Source: DASZMJ01 sp035551935 (lineage in GTDB: Bacteria > Planctomycetota > Planctomycetia > Isosphaerales > Isosphaeraceae). From it: a stretch of DNA of 15,015 bases. Positions within the stretch are counted from its first letter, which is position 1. Every line of letters begins with the position of its first letter. The DNA lies in the NCBI GenBank assembly GCA_035551935.1, contig DASZMJ010000118.1:1-15015 (forward strand). The letters are read 5' to 3'. Below are positions 1 to 10,233 of this stretch, one piece after another. A program made the position numbers and the translations under genes. Below the pieces are notes generated by a model. The model worked only from the letters and a program-made list of their open reading frames with translations, searched no databases and had not been told where the DNA came from.

Positions 1-13
1 TAGTGAATTTGTC

Positions 14-1408
14 CTACTCGTCTGCGTCATCTGCGGACGAATCCCCCTCCGCCTCCTGCCGTGCGAGCTCAGCGCTGACCTTCGAGAAGTGTTCGAACTC
101 GGCCTTGAACTCGGACATGGCGTCGAGGGCGCCGGGGATCATGGCGATCCGGCGCATCTCGACGCCGACCTGGAGGCCGGCCTGGAAGGACTCGCCCTTG
201 TACTTGTCGTCGAGGTATTTCTTGAACGACTTGGGGATCTTCATCGACTTCGTCTCCTCGGCGAGCCGGGTCGCCTTGCGGAGGATCGCGGCGACCTTGG
301 GGTCGGTGGCTCGGGCGGAGGCGACGTCGTGGACCTCGCGGAGCATGACCGCGGCGTCGCGCCAGTACTGGTTGAACTTCTTGATGGTCGCCTCGGCGTC
401 CCCCTGGTTGAACATGGGGCTGAGCCGCAGCGCGACCCGGATGATGAAGAAGATCACGGCGCCGACGCCGCCGAAGCCGCCGCCGACGAAGCCGAACATC
501 CGGCCCCGGCCGGAGGAGGAGGACGACTTCTGCGGCTTCTTCGCGGGCTTGAAGGTGGTCCGGGGCACGAACGGCCTGGGCGCGGCCTCGTCCTCATCCG
601 CCGCTCTCGCCGGCCGCCGCACCGAGGGGGGCGGCGCGTCGTCGTCGAGGCCGAAGACGTCGAGCGGCCCCGGGTCGGCGTCCCGGGCAGGGTCGGCGGC
701 GGCCGGCGCGGGGGCCCGCGGCGGCCTGGCGACGGGGGCCGCGACCGCGGCGGCCGGCCGGCGCGGGGAAGCGGCCGGGGCCGGGTCGTCGTCGAGGTCG
801 AGCAACTGGATATCGTCGTCGTCGATCGGGATCGCCGCCAAGGGCTCGGCCGGCGACGGCGACGCCGGCTTGGGGCGGGCCGACGCCGACACCGCCGCCG
901 CCGGTCGGGCCGGGGCGACCGCCGGCGCCGAGGCCGACGGCATCGCCCGGGGCGCCGGCGCGGGCGCGGGCGCGTCGAACGTCCGCAGCGGCGGCAAGGG
1001 CGCCCGCGGCGGCTCGTCGAACGTCTTCAGCTCCGGCCGCGGCCTGGGCTTCGGCGCCGGAGTCGGAGTCGGATGGGGGCTCGCATTCGCATTCGGCTTC
1101 GGCGGCGACGCCCCCCGCGGCGCGTAGCCCGGCGGCACCGGCAAGGTCATCGGCATCCCGCACGCCTGGCAGCGCACCCGCTTGCCGAAGAGCGCCTCGG
1201 GCACCTGATGCCGCTTGCCGCACGCACCACACGTATACTTGTACGACAACGGTTCGGGCGCCGCGGCCGGCGGCGCCGGGACCGTCCTCGGCCAGGGGAG
1301 CGTCAGCGGGTTGCCGCAGTGGCCGCAGGCGATCTGCCGGCCCGCCAACGCCGCGTCCGCCTCGTTCTTCGTCCCGCAACGGCCGCATGGAAAGACGATC
1401 GTGGCCAT
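14..1408 (-). CDS. Tandem zinc-ribbon, Pro/Ala-linker, single-pass membrane protein
   Basis: Protein of 464 aa of unknown exact role. Two zinc-ribbon-like modules lie at the N terminus: C8-x2-C11 with C28-x2-C31, and C60-x2-C63 with C80-x2-C83. The two are internally similar, suggesting duplication. A long low-complexity Pro/Ala/Arg linker with acidic patches (about residues 90-300) follows. Next come a Ser/Gly-rich stretch and one hydrophobic segment with the core GAVIFFIIRVAL near residue 320, then a charged helical C-terminal domain ending in an acidic tail (DSSADDADE). I chose the ATG at 1408 because the zinc ribbon starts 7 residues later; the upstream open frame is only translated repeat and promoter DNA. 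Zinc ribbons joined to a disordered linker and a TM segment are common in planctomycete proteins; the function is not known to me. A promoter lies about 65 bases upstream. Confidence 0.85.
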   Translation of the reverse strand: MATIVFPCGRCGTKNEADAALAGRQIACGHCGNPLTLPWPRTVPAPPAAAPEPLSYKYTCGACGKRHQVPEALFGKRVRCQACGMPMTLPVPPGYAPRGASPPKPNANASPHPTPTPAPKPRPRPELKTFDEPPRAPLPPLRTFDAPAPAPAPRAMPSASAPAVAPARPAAAVSASARPKPASPSPAEPLAAIPIDDDDIQLLDLDDDPAPAASPRRPAAAVAAPVARPPRAPAPAAADPARDADPGPLDVFGLDDDAPPPSVRRPARAADEDEAAPRPFVPRTTFKPAKKPQKSSSSSGRGRMFGFVGGGFGGVGAVIFFIIRVALRLSPMFNQGDAEATIKKFNQYWRDAAVMLREVHDVASARATDPKVAAILRKATRLAEETKSMKIPKSFKKYLDDKYKGESFQAGLQVGVEMRRIAMIPGALDAMSEFKAEFEHFSKVSAELARQEAEGDSSADDADE

Positions 1409-1473
1409 CGTCGCCTGCCCTGAGGGGTCCGGGTGTGCTCGAAGGAGACTCGATCGGCTTCGCGAGGCCATCC

Positions 1474-1503
1474 ACTTTAGCCGACCCGATGGCGCCGTGA
1501 CAA
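1474..1503 (-). promoter_or_regulatory. Candidate sigma70-type promoter for the zinc-ribbon membrane protein
   Basis: On the minus strand, TTGTCA (1498-1503) is followed after 18 bases by TAAAGT (1474-1479), a 5/6 and 4/6 match to the -35 and -10 consensus. A start near 1467 would give a leader of about 60 nt before the ATG at 1408. It lies between the palindromic repeat and the gene, in the right orientation. This is a pattern match only. Confidence 0.4.
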
Positions 1504-1543
1504 GCGTGTTTGCTCGTTCGCAACGCTGGCGGTGGAGGGGAGG

Positions 1544-1650
1544 GGATCGATCCGCAGATGAGGCGGATTTCGCAGATAAATCCATGGAATTTCTGAATTC
1601 TTCATGGATTGTTTCTCTCCGCGAAATCCGCGTCATCTGCGGATCGATCC
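1544..1650. repeat. Imperfect palindromic dispersed repeat (CGCAGATGA / GCGGATTTCGC type)
   Basis: The arms are 1544-1590 and about 1600-1650. Both begin, read inward, with GGATCGATCCGCAGATGA and then GCGGATTTCGC, with one mismatch between these blocks (AGG versus ACG) and looser pairing toward the centre (AATCCATG). The unit could fold as a long hairpin. This class of repeat, built from 'CGCAGATGACGCGGATTTCGC' motifs, is found scattered in intergenic regions of planctomycetes and other bacteria. Its function is unknown. Here the right arm also encodes the last residues of the GT4 gene (SADDADFAERN). Confidence 0.8.
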
Positions 1651-2888
1651 TCTCCCTTCCCCAGCAATCGACGGTAGAGCGCCTCGTAGCGGTCGACGAC
1701 GACGGGCAGCGCGAAGTCGGCCTCGACGCGGCGGCGGGCGGCGGCGCCGAGGTCGCGGGCGAGGTCGGGGGACTCGAGGACGCGGAGCAGGGCGTCGGGC
1801 CAGGCATCGGGGTCGTCGGCGGGGACGAGCAGGCCGGCGGGGCCGTCGGCGAGCAGGTCGGTGTTGCCGCCGATGGCCGAGGCGAGGCAGGGGAGCCCGG
1901 TGGCCATCGCTTCGAGGAGGGAATTGCTCATCCCCTCGGCCACGCTCGGCAGGGCGAAGGCGTCGGCGGCGCGGAGGTAGTCGGCGGGGTCGGCGACGTG
2001 GCCGGCGAAGTGGACGAGCCCGGCGACGCCGAGGTCGCGGGCCCTGGCCTCGAGTCGGGCGCGGTCGGGCCCGTCGCCGACGAACACGAGGCTCGCCCGC
2101 GACCGGGCCGCCACGGCGGGCCAGGCGTCGAGCAAGCGGTCGAGGTCCTTCTGCGGGTGCAACCGGCCGGTGAATACGACCCGGGGCCGCGGCGGCAACG
2201 CGGCTTCGAGCCGGCTCGGGCCGGGCCGGAAGTGTTCGGCGTCGACCCCGCTGGCCATGCGGACGACCTTCTCGGCCGGCACCCCCAAGGCCCGCCACTG
2301 CCACTCGATGTCGGCCGAGATCGCCGCGAAGCACGTGTTGTTCAAGGTCAGCTTGCGCAGGACCGGGAACCCCCGCGTCCGCGACAGCTCCTCGGCCTCG
2401 CCGTAGTAGCCCGAGCTGGCCGGCTGCACGAGCGTCGGCGCCCCGCCGAGCCAGGGGCGGCCGAGGCCGGTGGCGATCGCCTCCCAGAGCGCCTGGTGGG
2501 TGTGGATCAGGTCGTACGACGGTCGGAGTTTCCGCAGCGCGCGGACGACGCCGAGCACGAAGCTGAAGCCGAAGAGCGGCCCGACCGGCAGCGGGCGGAC
2601 CCAGCGGTGGACGCGGACGCCGCCGACCTCGTCGTCGGCCGGCAGGCCGGGGATCGCGCGGGTGACGACCCGGGCCTCGTGGCCGCGGCGGACCAGCTCC
2701 CTCCCCTGCGCCAGCGCCTGCCGCTCGGCGCCGCTGGCGCGGGGGTGGAAATGGCTGATGACATAACAGACGCGGAGCCGCGTGCCGGCCGGTGGGAGAC
2801 CCTCACCCCGGCCCTCTCCCAGGGGGAGAGGGCGGAGGGTTTCCCCCTCTCCCCCTGGGAGAGGGCCGGGGTGAGGGTCCATGGTCAT
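1602..2888 (-). CDS. GT4-family glycosyltransferase (GT-B fold)
   Basis: Protein of 428 aa if started at 2888. It probably transfers a sugar from a nucleotide-sugar donor during surface polysaccharide or glycolipid synthesis at the cytoplasmic face. The acceptor domain starts near residue 38 (RLRVCYVISHFHPRASGAERQ, a typical GT4 start with the Gly-x-Glu/Arg loop). The donor domain opens with VVFTGRLHPQKDLDRLLDAW (237-256) and carries the E-x7-E motif (E318, E326) in EGMSNSLLEAMATGLP. The first 35 or so residues (PHPGPLPGGEGE, PLPLGEGRGEG) and the last 16 (SADDADFAERN) are translated repeats, not family sequence. No ATG, GTG or TTG lies between the inverted repeat and the conserved domain, so a start in the repeat edge (ATG 2888 or 2882) seems forced. 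The stop of the upstream gene is only 4 bases away, suggesting an operon and translational coupling. Confidence 0.9.
   Translation of the reverse strand: MTMDPHPGPLPGGEGETLRPLPLGEGRGEGLPPAGTRLRVCYVISHFHPRASGAERQALAQGRELVRRGHEARVVTRAIPGLPADDEVGGVRVHRWVRPLPVGPLFGFSFVLGVVRALRKLRPSYDLIHTHQALWEAIATGLGRPWLGGAPTLVQPASSGYYGEAEELSRTRGFPVLRKLTLNNTCFAAISADIEWQWRALGVPAEKVVRMASGVDAEHFRPGPSRLEAALPPRPRVVFTGRLHPQKDLDRLLDAWPAVAARSRASLVFVGDGPDRARLEARARDLGVAGLVHFAGHVADPADYLRAADAFALPSVAEGMSNSLLEAMATGLPCLASAIGGNTDLLADGPAGLLVPADDPDAWPDALLRVLESPDLARDLGAAARRRVEADFALPVVVDRYEALYRRLLGKGEDRSADDADFAERNNP
2798..2879. repeat. Perfect 35-bp inverted repeat (CCCTCACCCCGGCCCTCTCCC type)
   Basis: Left arm 2798-2832 and right arm 2845-2879 are exact reverse complements over 35 bases, separated by a 12-base loop (2833-2844). 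The motif belongs to the widely dispersed repeat that, when translated, reads LTPALSQGERA or PHPGPLPGGEG. It is seen in many high-GC bacteria. Here it sits directly after the start codon of the GT4 gene, so a very stable hairpin would form in the mRNA from about the second or third codon of the open frame onward. Confidence 0.95.
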
Positions 2889-2892
2889 CCGC

Positions 2893-3846
2893 TCAGCGGG
2901 AGACCTCGAAGCCGGTGGCTGTCAGGTCGCGGCCGTCGTCGGTGGCGACCTGCCCCGGCGCGGCGGCCACGCGGAGGGCCTCGGTGGGCTCGCCCCCGCG
3001 GGACCGGGCCACCTTGACGACCCAGTCGCCCGGCGGCAGCCGCAGCGCCGCGCGGCCGAGGGCGTCGGTCGTCCCCTCGCGGTCCTCGAAGTTCTTGGTG
3101 GCGCTGGTCGCGACGACGCGGAACTTCTCGAGCGGCTGCCGGCTGGCGCCGTCCACGACGCGGATCTCCAGGACCGGCCACGACGCCGCCGGCTTGGCGG
3201 CCACGCGGACGCGTTCCCGCTCGTTCATGCCGAGGCCCTCGGGACCCGGCGCCCCGGGGATCTCGCCCGGCTTCGGCGCCGCGGGCCCTTCGTTGACGCC
3301 GCCGCCGGGCTCGGCCCCCTGGCCGTTGGCCCCCTGCTGCGGCTTCGACGTCCCCGAGGTCGCCCCTCCCTGGCCCTGCTGAACCCGGGACGAGACCGCC
3401 GGCCCGGCCTGCGGCACGCCGGTGCGGACCCGCGCCGGCTCGGCGCACGGGGTGTAGACCGTCTCGACCGCCGAGGTGTAGCCGGTCGAGACCCAGGTCG
3501 TCGGCGTGGCCAGATAGTAGGTCGGATAGATCACCGGCTCGTCCACCCATCGGGTGCGGACGTAACGCGTCGGCCGGTAGGGCACGACGTAGGACGTCGG
3601 CACCACGTCGACGTAGCGGTACGAGGTGGGGACGACGTACGACGACTCGACGAAGGTGGTCGGCACGACGTACGACGACTCGAGGAACGTGGTCGCCGCC
3701 GGGGCGAGATACACCGTCTCGGCCGGGGCGACGTAGACGGTCTCCCCCACGGCCCGGCCGTGGTGGCCGTTGGCCAGGGCGGTCGCGGCCGAGAGGCCGA
3801 CCAGGGCGAGGGCGACGGGCAGGGTGCGGATCGAAGTCGGGGACAT
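2893..3846 (-). CDS. Secreted Val/Tyr/Pro-repeat protein with C-terminal beta-sandwich-like domain
   Basis: Protein of 317 aa. A signal peptide is clear (MSPTSIRTLPVALALVGLSA, cleavage near ATALA-N26). Residues 36-125 are a degenerate repeat zone built on TVYVAP, TVYLAP, ESSYVVPT, TSYVVPY and similar units, rich in Tyr, Val, Thr and Pro. A Gly/Gln/Pro-rich disordered linker spans about 140-215. Residues 224-316 (VLEIRVVDGASRQPLEKFRV..., TDALGRAALRLPPGDWVVKV) resemble a carboxypeptidase-regulatory-like or CnaB-like beta-sandwich, which in other proteins serves in adhesion or extracellular assembly. I chose ATG 3846 because the signal peptide begins there and a GGAG lies about 9 bases upstream; the longer frame up to 4155 is not signal-like. 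It is first in a two-gene unit with the GT4 gene. A cell-surface or matrix role is inferred. Confidence 0.85.
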   Translation of the reverse strand: MSPTSIRTLPVALALVGLSAATALANGHHGRAVGETVYVAPAETVYLAPAATTFLESSYVVPTTFVESSYVVPTSYRYVDVVPTSYVVPYRPTRYVRTRWVDEPVIYPTYYLATPTTWVSTGYTSAVETVYTPCAEPARVRTGVPQAGPAVSSRVQQGQGGATSGTSKPQQGANGQGAEPGGGVNEGPAAPKPGEIPGAPGPEGLGMNERERVRVAAKPAASWPVLEIRVVDGASRQPLEKFRVVATSATKNFEDREGTTDALGRAALRLPPGDWVVKVARSRGGEPTEALRVAAAPGQVATDDGRDLTATGFEVSR

Positions 3847-3922
3847 CGGTGCGACTCCAGGCTGCGGGTCCCGGACGACCGGCGCGGCCCCCTTCGGCGG
3901 CCCGCGCGGCCTAACCCTTCCC

Positions 3923-3951
3923 ACCATAACAGATGCGCCGACCGCTTCCAA
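3923..3951 (-). promoter_or_regulatory. Candidate promoter of the secreted repeat protein / GT4 unit
   Basis: On the minus strand, TTGGAA (3946-3951) and TATGGT (3923-3928) are separated by 17 bases, each matching 4 of 6 consensus positions. A start near 3916 gives a leader of about 70 nt. The 287-base divergent region 3847-4133 otherwise shows no gene. I saw no comparably good plus-strand promoter for the gene starting at 4134. Confidence 0.35.
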
Positions 3952-4133
3952 GCGGGCCGTCGGACCGATTCCCACCTGGAGAACCGGTTCACCTCCGAAT
4001 CCCGCTCCCCGATTCCGGGACCGGACGCCGACCCGGGCCGATTCCAGGGCCCTCCCGCGTCGCCCACCCCGGCCCGCTCGCGACGTCCAGGAAGAGCCAC
4101 AGCGACCACCCCGACCGGATGCGGGAACGACGG

Positions 4134-5687
4134 ATGATCCAGCGGAATTGGGCAATCTGGGCTATCACGCTCCTCCTGGGAGCGGCGGCGGCGACCTACC
4201 AGGGTTATCACCTGACGATCGCCCTGGATGCCGACGACACGAATCACCTGGAGACCCCCTTGCTCCTGGCCGTCGCTCGCCAGGCGACCGAGGGGCCGGG
4301 GACGTTGTACGGACCCTATTCGGGGTCGAGCCCCCTGGTCCTAATCCACGCGCCGCTCTACTACCGGCTCGCCGGCCTGGCCGCATGGCCTTTGACTCGG
4401 GCGGGTTACGATGCCATCACCGCGGCATTGATTGCCGGCCGGTCCCTCTCGCTGCTCGGGGTGGCCTTGCTCCTGCTCGCCGTGGCACGGCTGGCGCGGT
4501 TCGAGGGAGAATCGGCAAGGTCGGGAGTCTGGGCAACTTTGATCGTGGCCGCGAGCCCGGTCCTGGGGAGCTTCGGGGTGACGGTCCGGCCGGATACGCT
4601 GGGGATCGCCCTGCAAACATGGGGAATCTGGTTCATCTTGAGGAGTTTGCGCGAAGGATGCGGAGCCTGGAAAGCGGGGCTGTTGTTCGCCCTGGCCGTG
4701 TGCGTCAAGCAGCACGATCTGGTGTCGGGAGTCGTGGGGTTCGGCCTGCTGGCCCTGCCTGGCGGACGCGGGAGGGCACGGCGGTTCGTCGGTGCTGTTG
4801 CTGTAGGCGTTGGGATTCTTGGAGTTTACGGCGGTCTCGAGGAGTGGCTGACGGGCGGGATGATGTCGCGGGCGGTCGTGCGCGTGCCGGCGGCGCTGGG
4901 GAGGGTCAACCGGGCGACGTGGGGGCACGTGGCAACGGTCTTCTTGGAGACGGCCAAGCTCTCGATCGGCCTGCTGGCGCTGGCCGGGGCGTGCCTGGTG
5001 TCGGGGATGAAGGGATGGCGCGGGGGCCGGCTCGACGCGATCCTGGGGCTGTTCCTCGTGGCCGAGACGGCGGCGATGGTGCCGCTTTGCCTCAACAGCA
5101 CGGGGTCGTGGGTCAACTACGCGCTGGAGCCGGTCGTGCTGGGGGCGGTCCTGGTGGCGAGGGCCCTCGATCGCGTCGTAAGCTCTGGATCGGGTTGGCG
5201 CCTCGGGCCGGTCGTCCTGGCGTCGGCGGCGCTGCTCGCGGCCGACGTGCGGCTGGTGCGGATCTCGGCCGGGAACCGGGCGAAGGATCGGGAGGCGTTG
5301 CGGACGCTGCTGGCCGACCCGGCGCTGGGGCCTCGGGAATCGAGATACTTCGTGGCCGTGCCGCAATATAATCGGTTGTACGGCCGGGCCGAGCTGGCGC
5401 ACGACGACTGGCTCTATTCGTCGTTCGAGGCCGTCGGCGCCGCCGAGCCGCGGTCGGGCTGGCTCCGATCGGCGTTGACGACCGGCCCGGTGCGCCGGGT
5501 CGTCGTCGCCAACGACCCGCACCGCGACCCGATGCTCGTCGAGGGCCTGGCCGAACCTTTGCCCCTGCTCGGTTACCGCAAGGTCGATCGGTTCGGTCGG
5601 TTCGACCTCTGGGAGCGATGCGACGCCAACGACCCCGATCGCCTGACCGCCCGGAACCGCCCCGACCGATGGCCCGAGCCCCGCTGA
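4134..5687 (+). CDS. Polytopic GT-C-type membrane glycosyltransferase (ArnT/GT39/GT83-like)
   Basis: Protein of 517 aa from ATG 4134. A first TM segment (WAIWAITLLLGAAAA, residues 6-20) is followed by an acidic loop with D32-A-D34-D35 and E40. This is the position where polyprenyl-phosphate-dependent GT-C enzymes carry their catalytic acidic residue(s). HAPLYYRLAGL (72-82) corresponds to the 'PPLYY' segment of the family, and VRPDTLGIALQTWGIW (151-166) to its 'RPD-LG' segment. Several further hydrophobic helices follow, with a soluble C-terminal domain from about residue 390. It probably moves a sugar from a lipid carrier onto an extracytoplasmic acceptor; substrate unknown. An in-frame ATG at 4119 is an alternative start; I preferred 4134, which leaves a short n-region before the first TM helix. 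Its last 19 bases overlap the next gene. Confidence 0.85.
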   Translation: MIQRNWAIWAITLLLGAAAATYQGYHLTIALDADDTNHLETPLLLAVARQATEGPGTLYGPYSGSSPLVLIHAPLYYRLAGLAAWPLTRAGYDAITAALIAGRSLSLLGVALLLLAVARLARFEGESARSGVWATLIVAASPVLGSFGVTVRPDTLGIALQTWGIWFILRSLREGCGAWKAGLLFALAVCVKQHDLVSGVVGFGLLALPGGRGRARRFVGAVAVGVGILGVYGGLEEWLTGGMMSRAVVRVPAALGRVNRATWGHVATVFLETAKLSIGLLALAGACLVSGMKGWRGGRLDAILGLFLVAETAAMVPLCLNSTGSWVNYALEPVVLGAVLVARALDRVVSSGSGWRLGPVVLASAALLAADVRLVRISAGNRAKDREALRTLLADPALGPRESRYFVAVPQYNRLYGRAELAHDDWLYSSFEAVGAAEPRSGWLRSALTTGPVRRVVVANDPHRDPMLVEGLAEPLPLLGYRKVDRFGRFDLWERCDANDPDRLTARNRPDRWPEPR

Positions 5688-6124
5688 CGACGACCGTTCG
5701 CGACCCCGACCTCGACCCGTCCCCCCCGGGACGCCTCGGGACGCTCGGCGACGAGCCCCAGCGCTATCAACGGCTCGTGGCCAACCCGTTCCTCGGCTTC
5801 GTCGGTATCCTTGTGCTGGTGGTGGCCGCGGAGAAGCTGATCCTCGAGCAGGTTCTCGGCTCGCCGGCCTCGAGCGCCTTCGCAGTACTCGCGGTCCTGA
5901 TCATTCTGCCCCTCCTGCCCCGCCTCTTCCACTACCACTGCCTCGACTGCGGCGCGACCGGCCGCCTGACCCGCTGGCGGTCGCACATCTGCCCCGCCTC
6001 CGCCGACCGCTACGCCGTCGGCCGCCCCCGCCTCCTCCGCGGCCCGAGCCCGACCGTCCAGTTCCTCCTCTGGGTCTACCTCGTGCTCGCGGTCGGCCTG
6101 GCGATCGAGCTGTTCCGCAGGTAA
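5669..6124 (+). CDS. Small membrane protein with a Cys/His zinc-ribbon-like loop
   Basis: Protein of 151 aa starting at an ATG inside the end of the upstream glycosyltransferase (19-base overlap), so translation is probably coupled. After an acidic N-terminal tail it has two adjacent TM segments (about 39-58 and 68-86) and a cytosolic loop with C91-x2-C94 followed by H106-x-C108 (CLDCGATGRL...RSHICP). A third TM segment spans about 131-147. The Cys/His pattern could bind one metal ion. I recognise the layout as a conserved planctomycete hypothetical type but know of no function. The longer frame from 5618 is less likely because its added residues are only the Arg/Pro-rich out-of-frame reading of the upstream gene. 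Confidence 0.75.
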   Translation: MARAPLTTTVRDPDLDPSPPGRLGTLGDEPQRYQRLVANPFLGFVGILVLVVAAEKLILEQVLGSPASSAFAVLAVLIILPLLPRLFHYHCLDCGATGRLTRWRSHICPASADRYAVGRPRLLRGPSPTVQFLLWVYLVLAVGLAIELFRR

Positions 6125-6134
6125 CCCGACGCAA

Positions 6135-6159
6135 CGACGCGGGCCGCCATCACGCGTCG
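6135..6159 (+). other. Hairpin after the membrane-protein gene, weak terminator candidate
   Basis: CGACGCG (6135-6141) pairs exactly with CGCGTCG (6153-6159) across an 11-base loop, 10 bases after the stop codon at 6124. No T-run follows, so intrinsic termination is uncertain. It lies just upstream of the metH promoter, a fitting place to insulate the two units. Confidence 0.35.
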
Positions 6160-6200
6160 CAACGGCACGACGACGCCCTGTTGCCCGCCCTCAACGCGCC

Positions 6201-6230
6201 TTGACAGCCCCTCGGAAAGGCCCGGATAAT
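6201..6230 (+). promoter_or_regulatory. Strong sigma70-type promoter for metH
   Basis: TTGACA (6201-6206) is a perfect -35 box, followed after 18 bases by GATAAT (6225-6230), a 5/6 match to the -10 box. A start near 6237 gives a leader of about 85 nt to the metH ATG. This leader is too short for a classical cobalamin riboswitch and I recognise no SAM, SAH or B12 aptamer in it. The Shine-Dalgarno signal before 6322 is weak (GGA only). Confidence 0.7.
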
Positions 6231-6321
6231 CGGCGTCGGCCGCGCGGCCGCAGGGACCGCTCCACGCGCCGGAATTCTCGCTTTCAACTATTTCCATATC
6301 CTCAAACCAAACGGACCACCG

Positions 6322-10029
<3,708 letters not shown>

Positions 10030-10059
10030 CCGGAGCGCGTCGTCGTCGAATACTTCCTG

Positions 10060-10209
10060 GTGGGGGATCGCCACTCGAATCGGAAGATCGCGACGATGAC
10101 GAAGATGGTCCAGGCGTCGTGCGCGACCTTCGCCGCGGCGGACGCGGTGCCGGTGGTCGTCGACGGGACCGAGGCCGGACGCATCCCCGTGGCCGACCTC
10201 ATCGCGTGA
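10060..10209 (+). CDS. Possible small protein or remnant directly after metH
   Basis: The metH reading frame, after its TGA at 10027, stays open to a TGA at 10207. The translated segment reads VEYFLVGDRHSNRKIATMTK and continues through VPVVVDGTEAGRIPVADLIA, protein-like rather than low-complexity. From GTG 10060 there are 49 codons, of which 46 end in G or C. Start choice is unclear: GTG 10060 lacks a ribosome site; ATG 10096 has GGAAG about 9 bases upstream but drops the front part. The conserved-looking text begins before either start, so the gene may be 5'-truncated, or part of a C-terminal extension reached by readthrough. Function unknown; an overlapping minus-strand frame has Ser/Thr/Arg-rich content and looks like a shadow. 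Confidence 0.35.
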   Translation: MGDRHSNRKIATMTKMVQASCATFAAADAVPVVVDGTEAGRIPVADLIA

Positions 10210-10233
10210 GCCGTCGCGCGCCGTCACTGCCTT

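Noticed and set aside
2798..2879. Intrinsic terminator between the secreted protein gene and the GT4 gene
   Set aside because: The inverted repeat is strong but has no T-run, lies inside the GT4 reading frame and belongs to a dispersed repeat family, so I list it as a repeat.
1544..2879. CRISPR array or direct-repeat array
   Set aside because: The two repeats are different palindromes that each occur once here; there are no regularly spaced direct repeats or spacers, and no cas genes.
1215..3017. 600-codon open frame on the plus strand
   Set aside because: It runs antisense to the GT4 gene and through both palindromic repeats; its protein text is Gly/Arg/Asp low complexity.
6231..6321. Cobalamin, SAM or SAH riboswitch in the metH leader
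   Set aside because: The leader is only about 85 nt after the predicted start site and I could not find the conserved core of any of these aptamers; only short GC palindromes are present. A covariance-model search would settle it.
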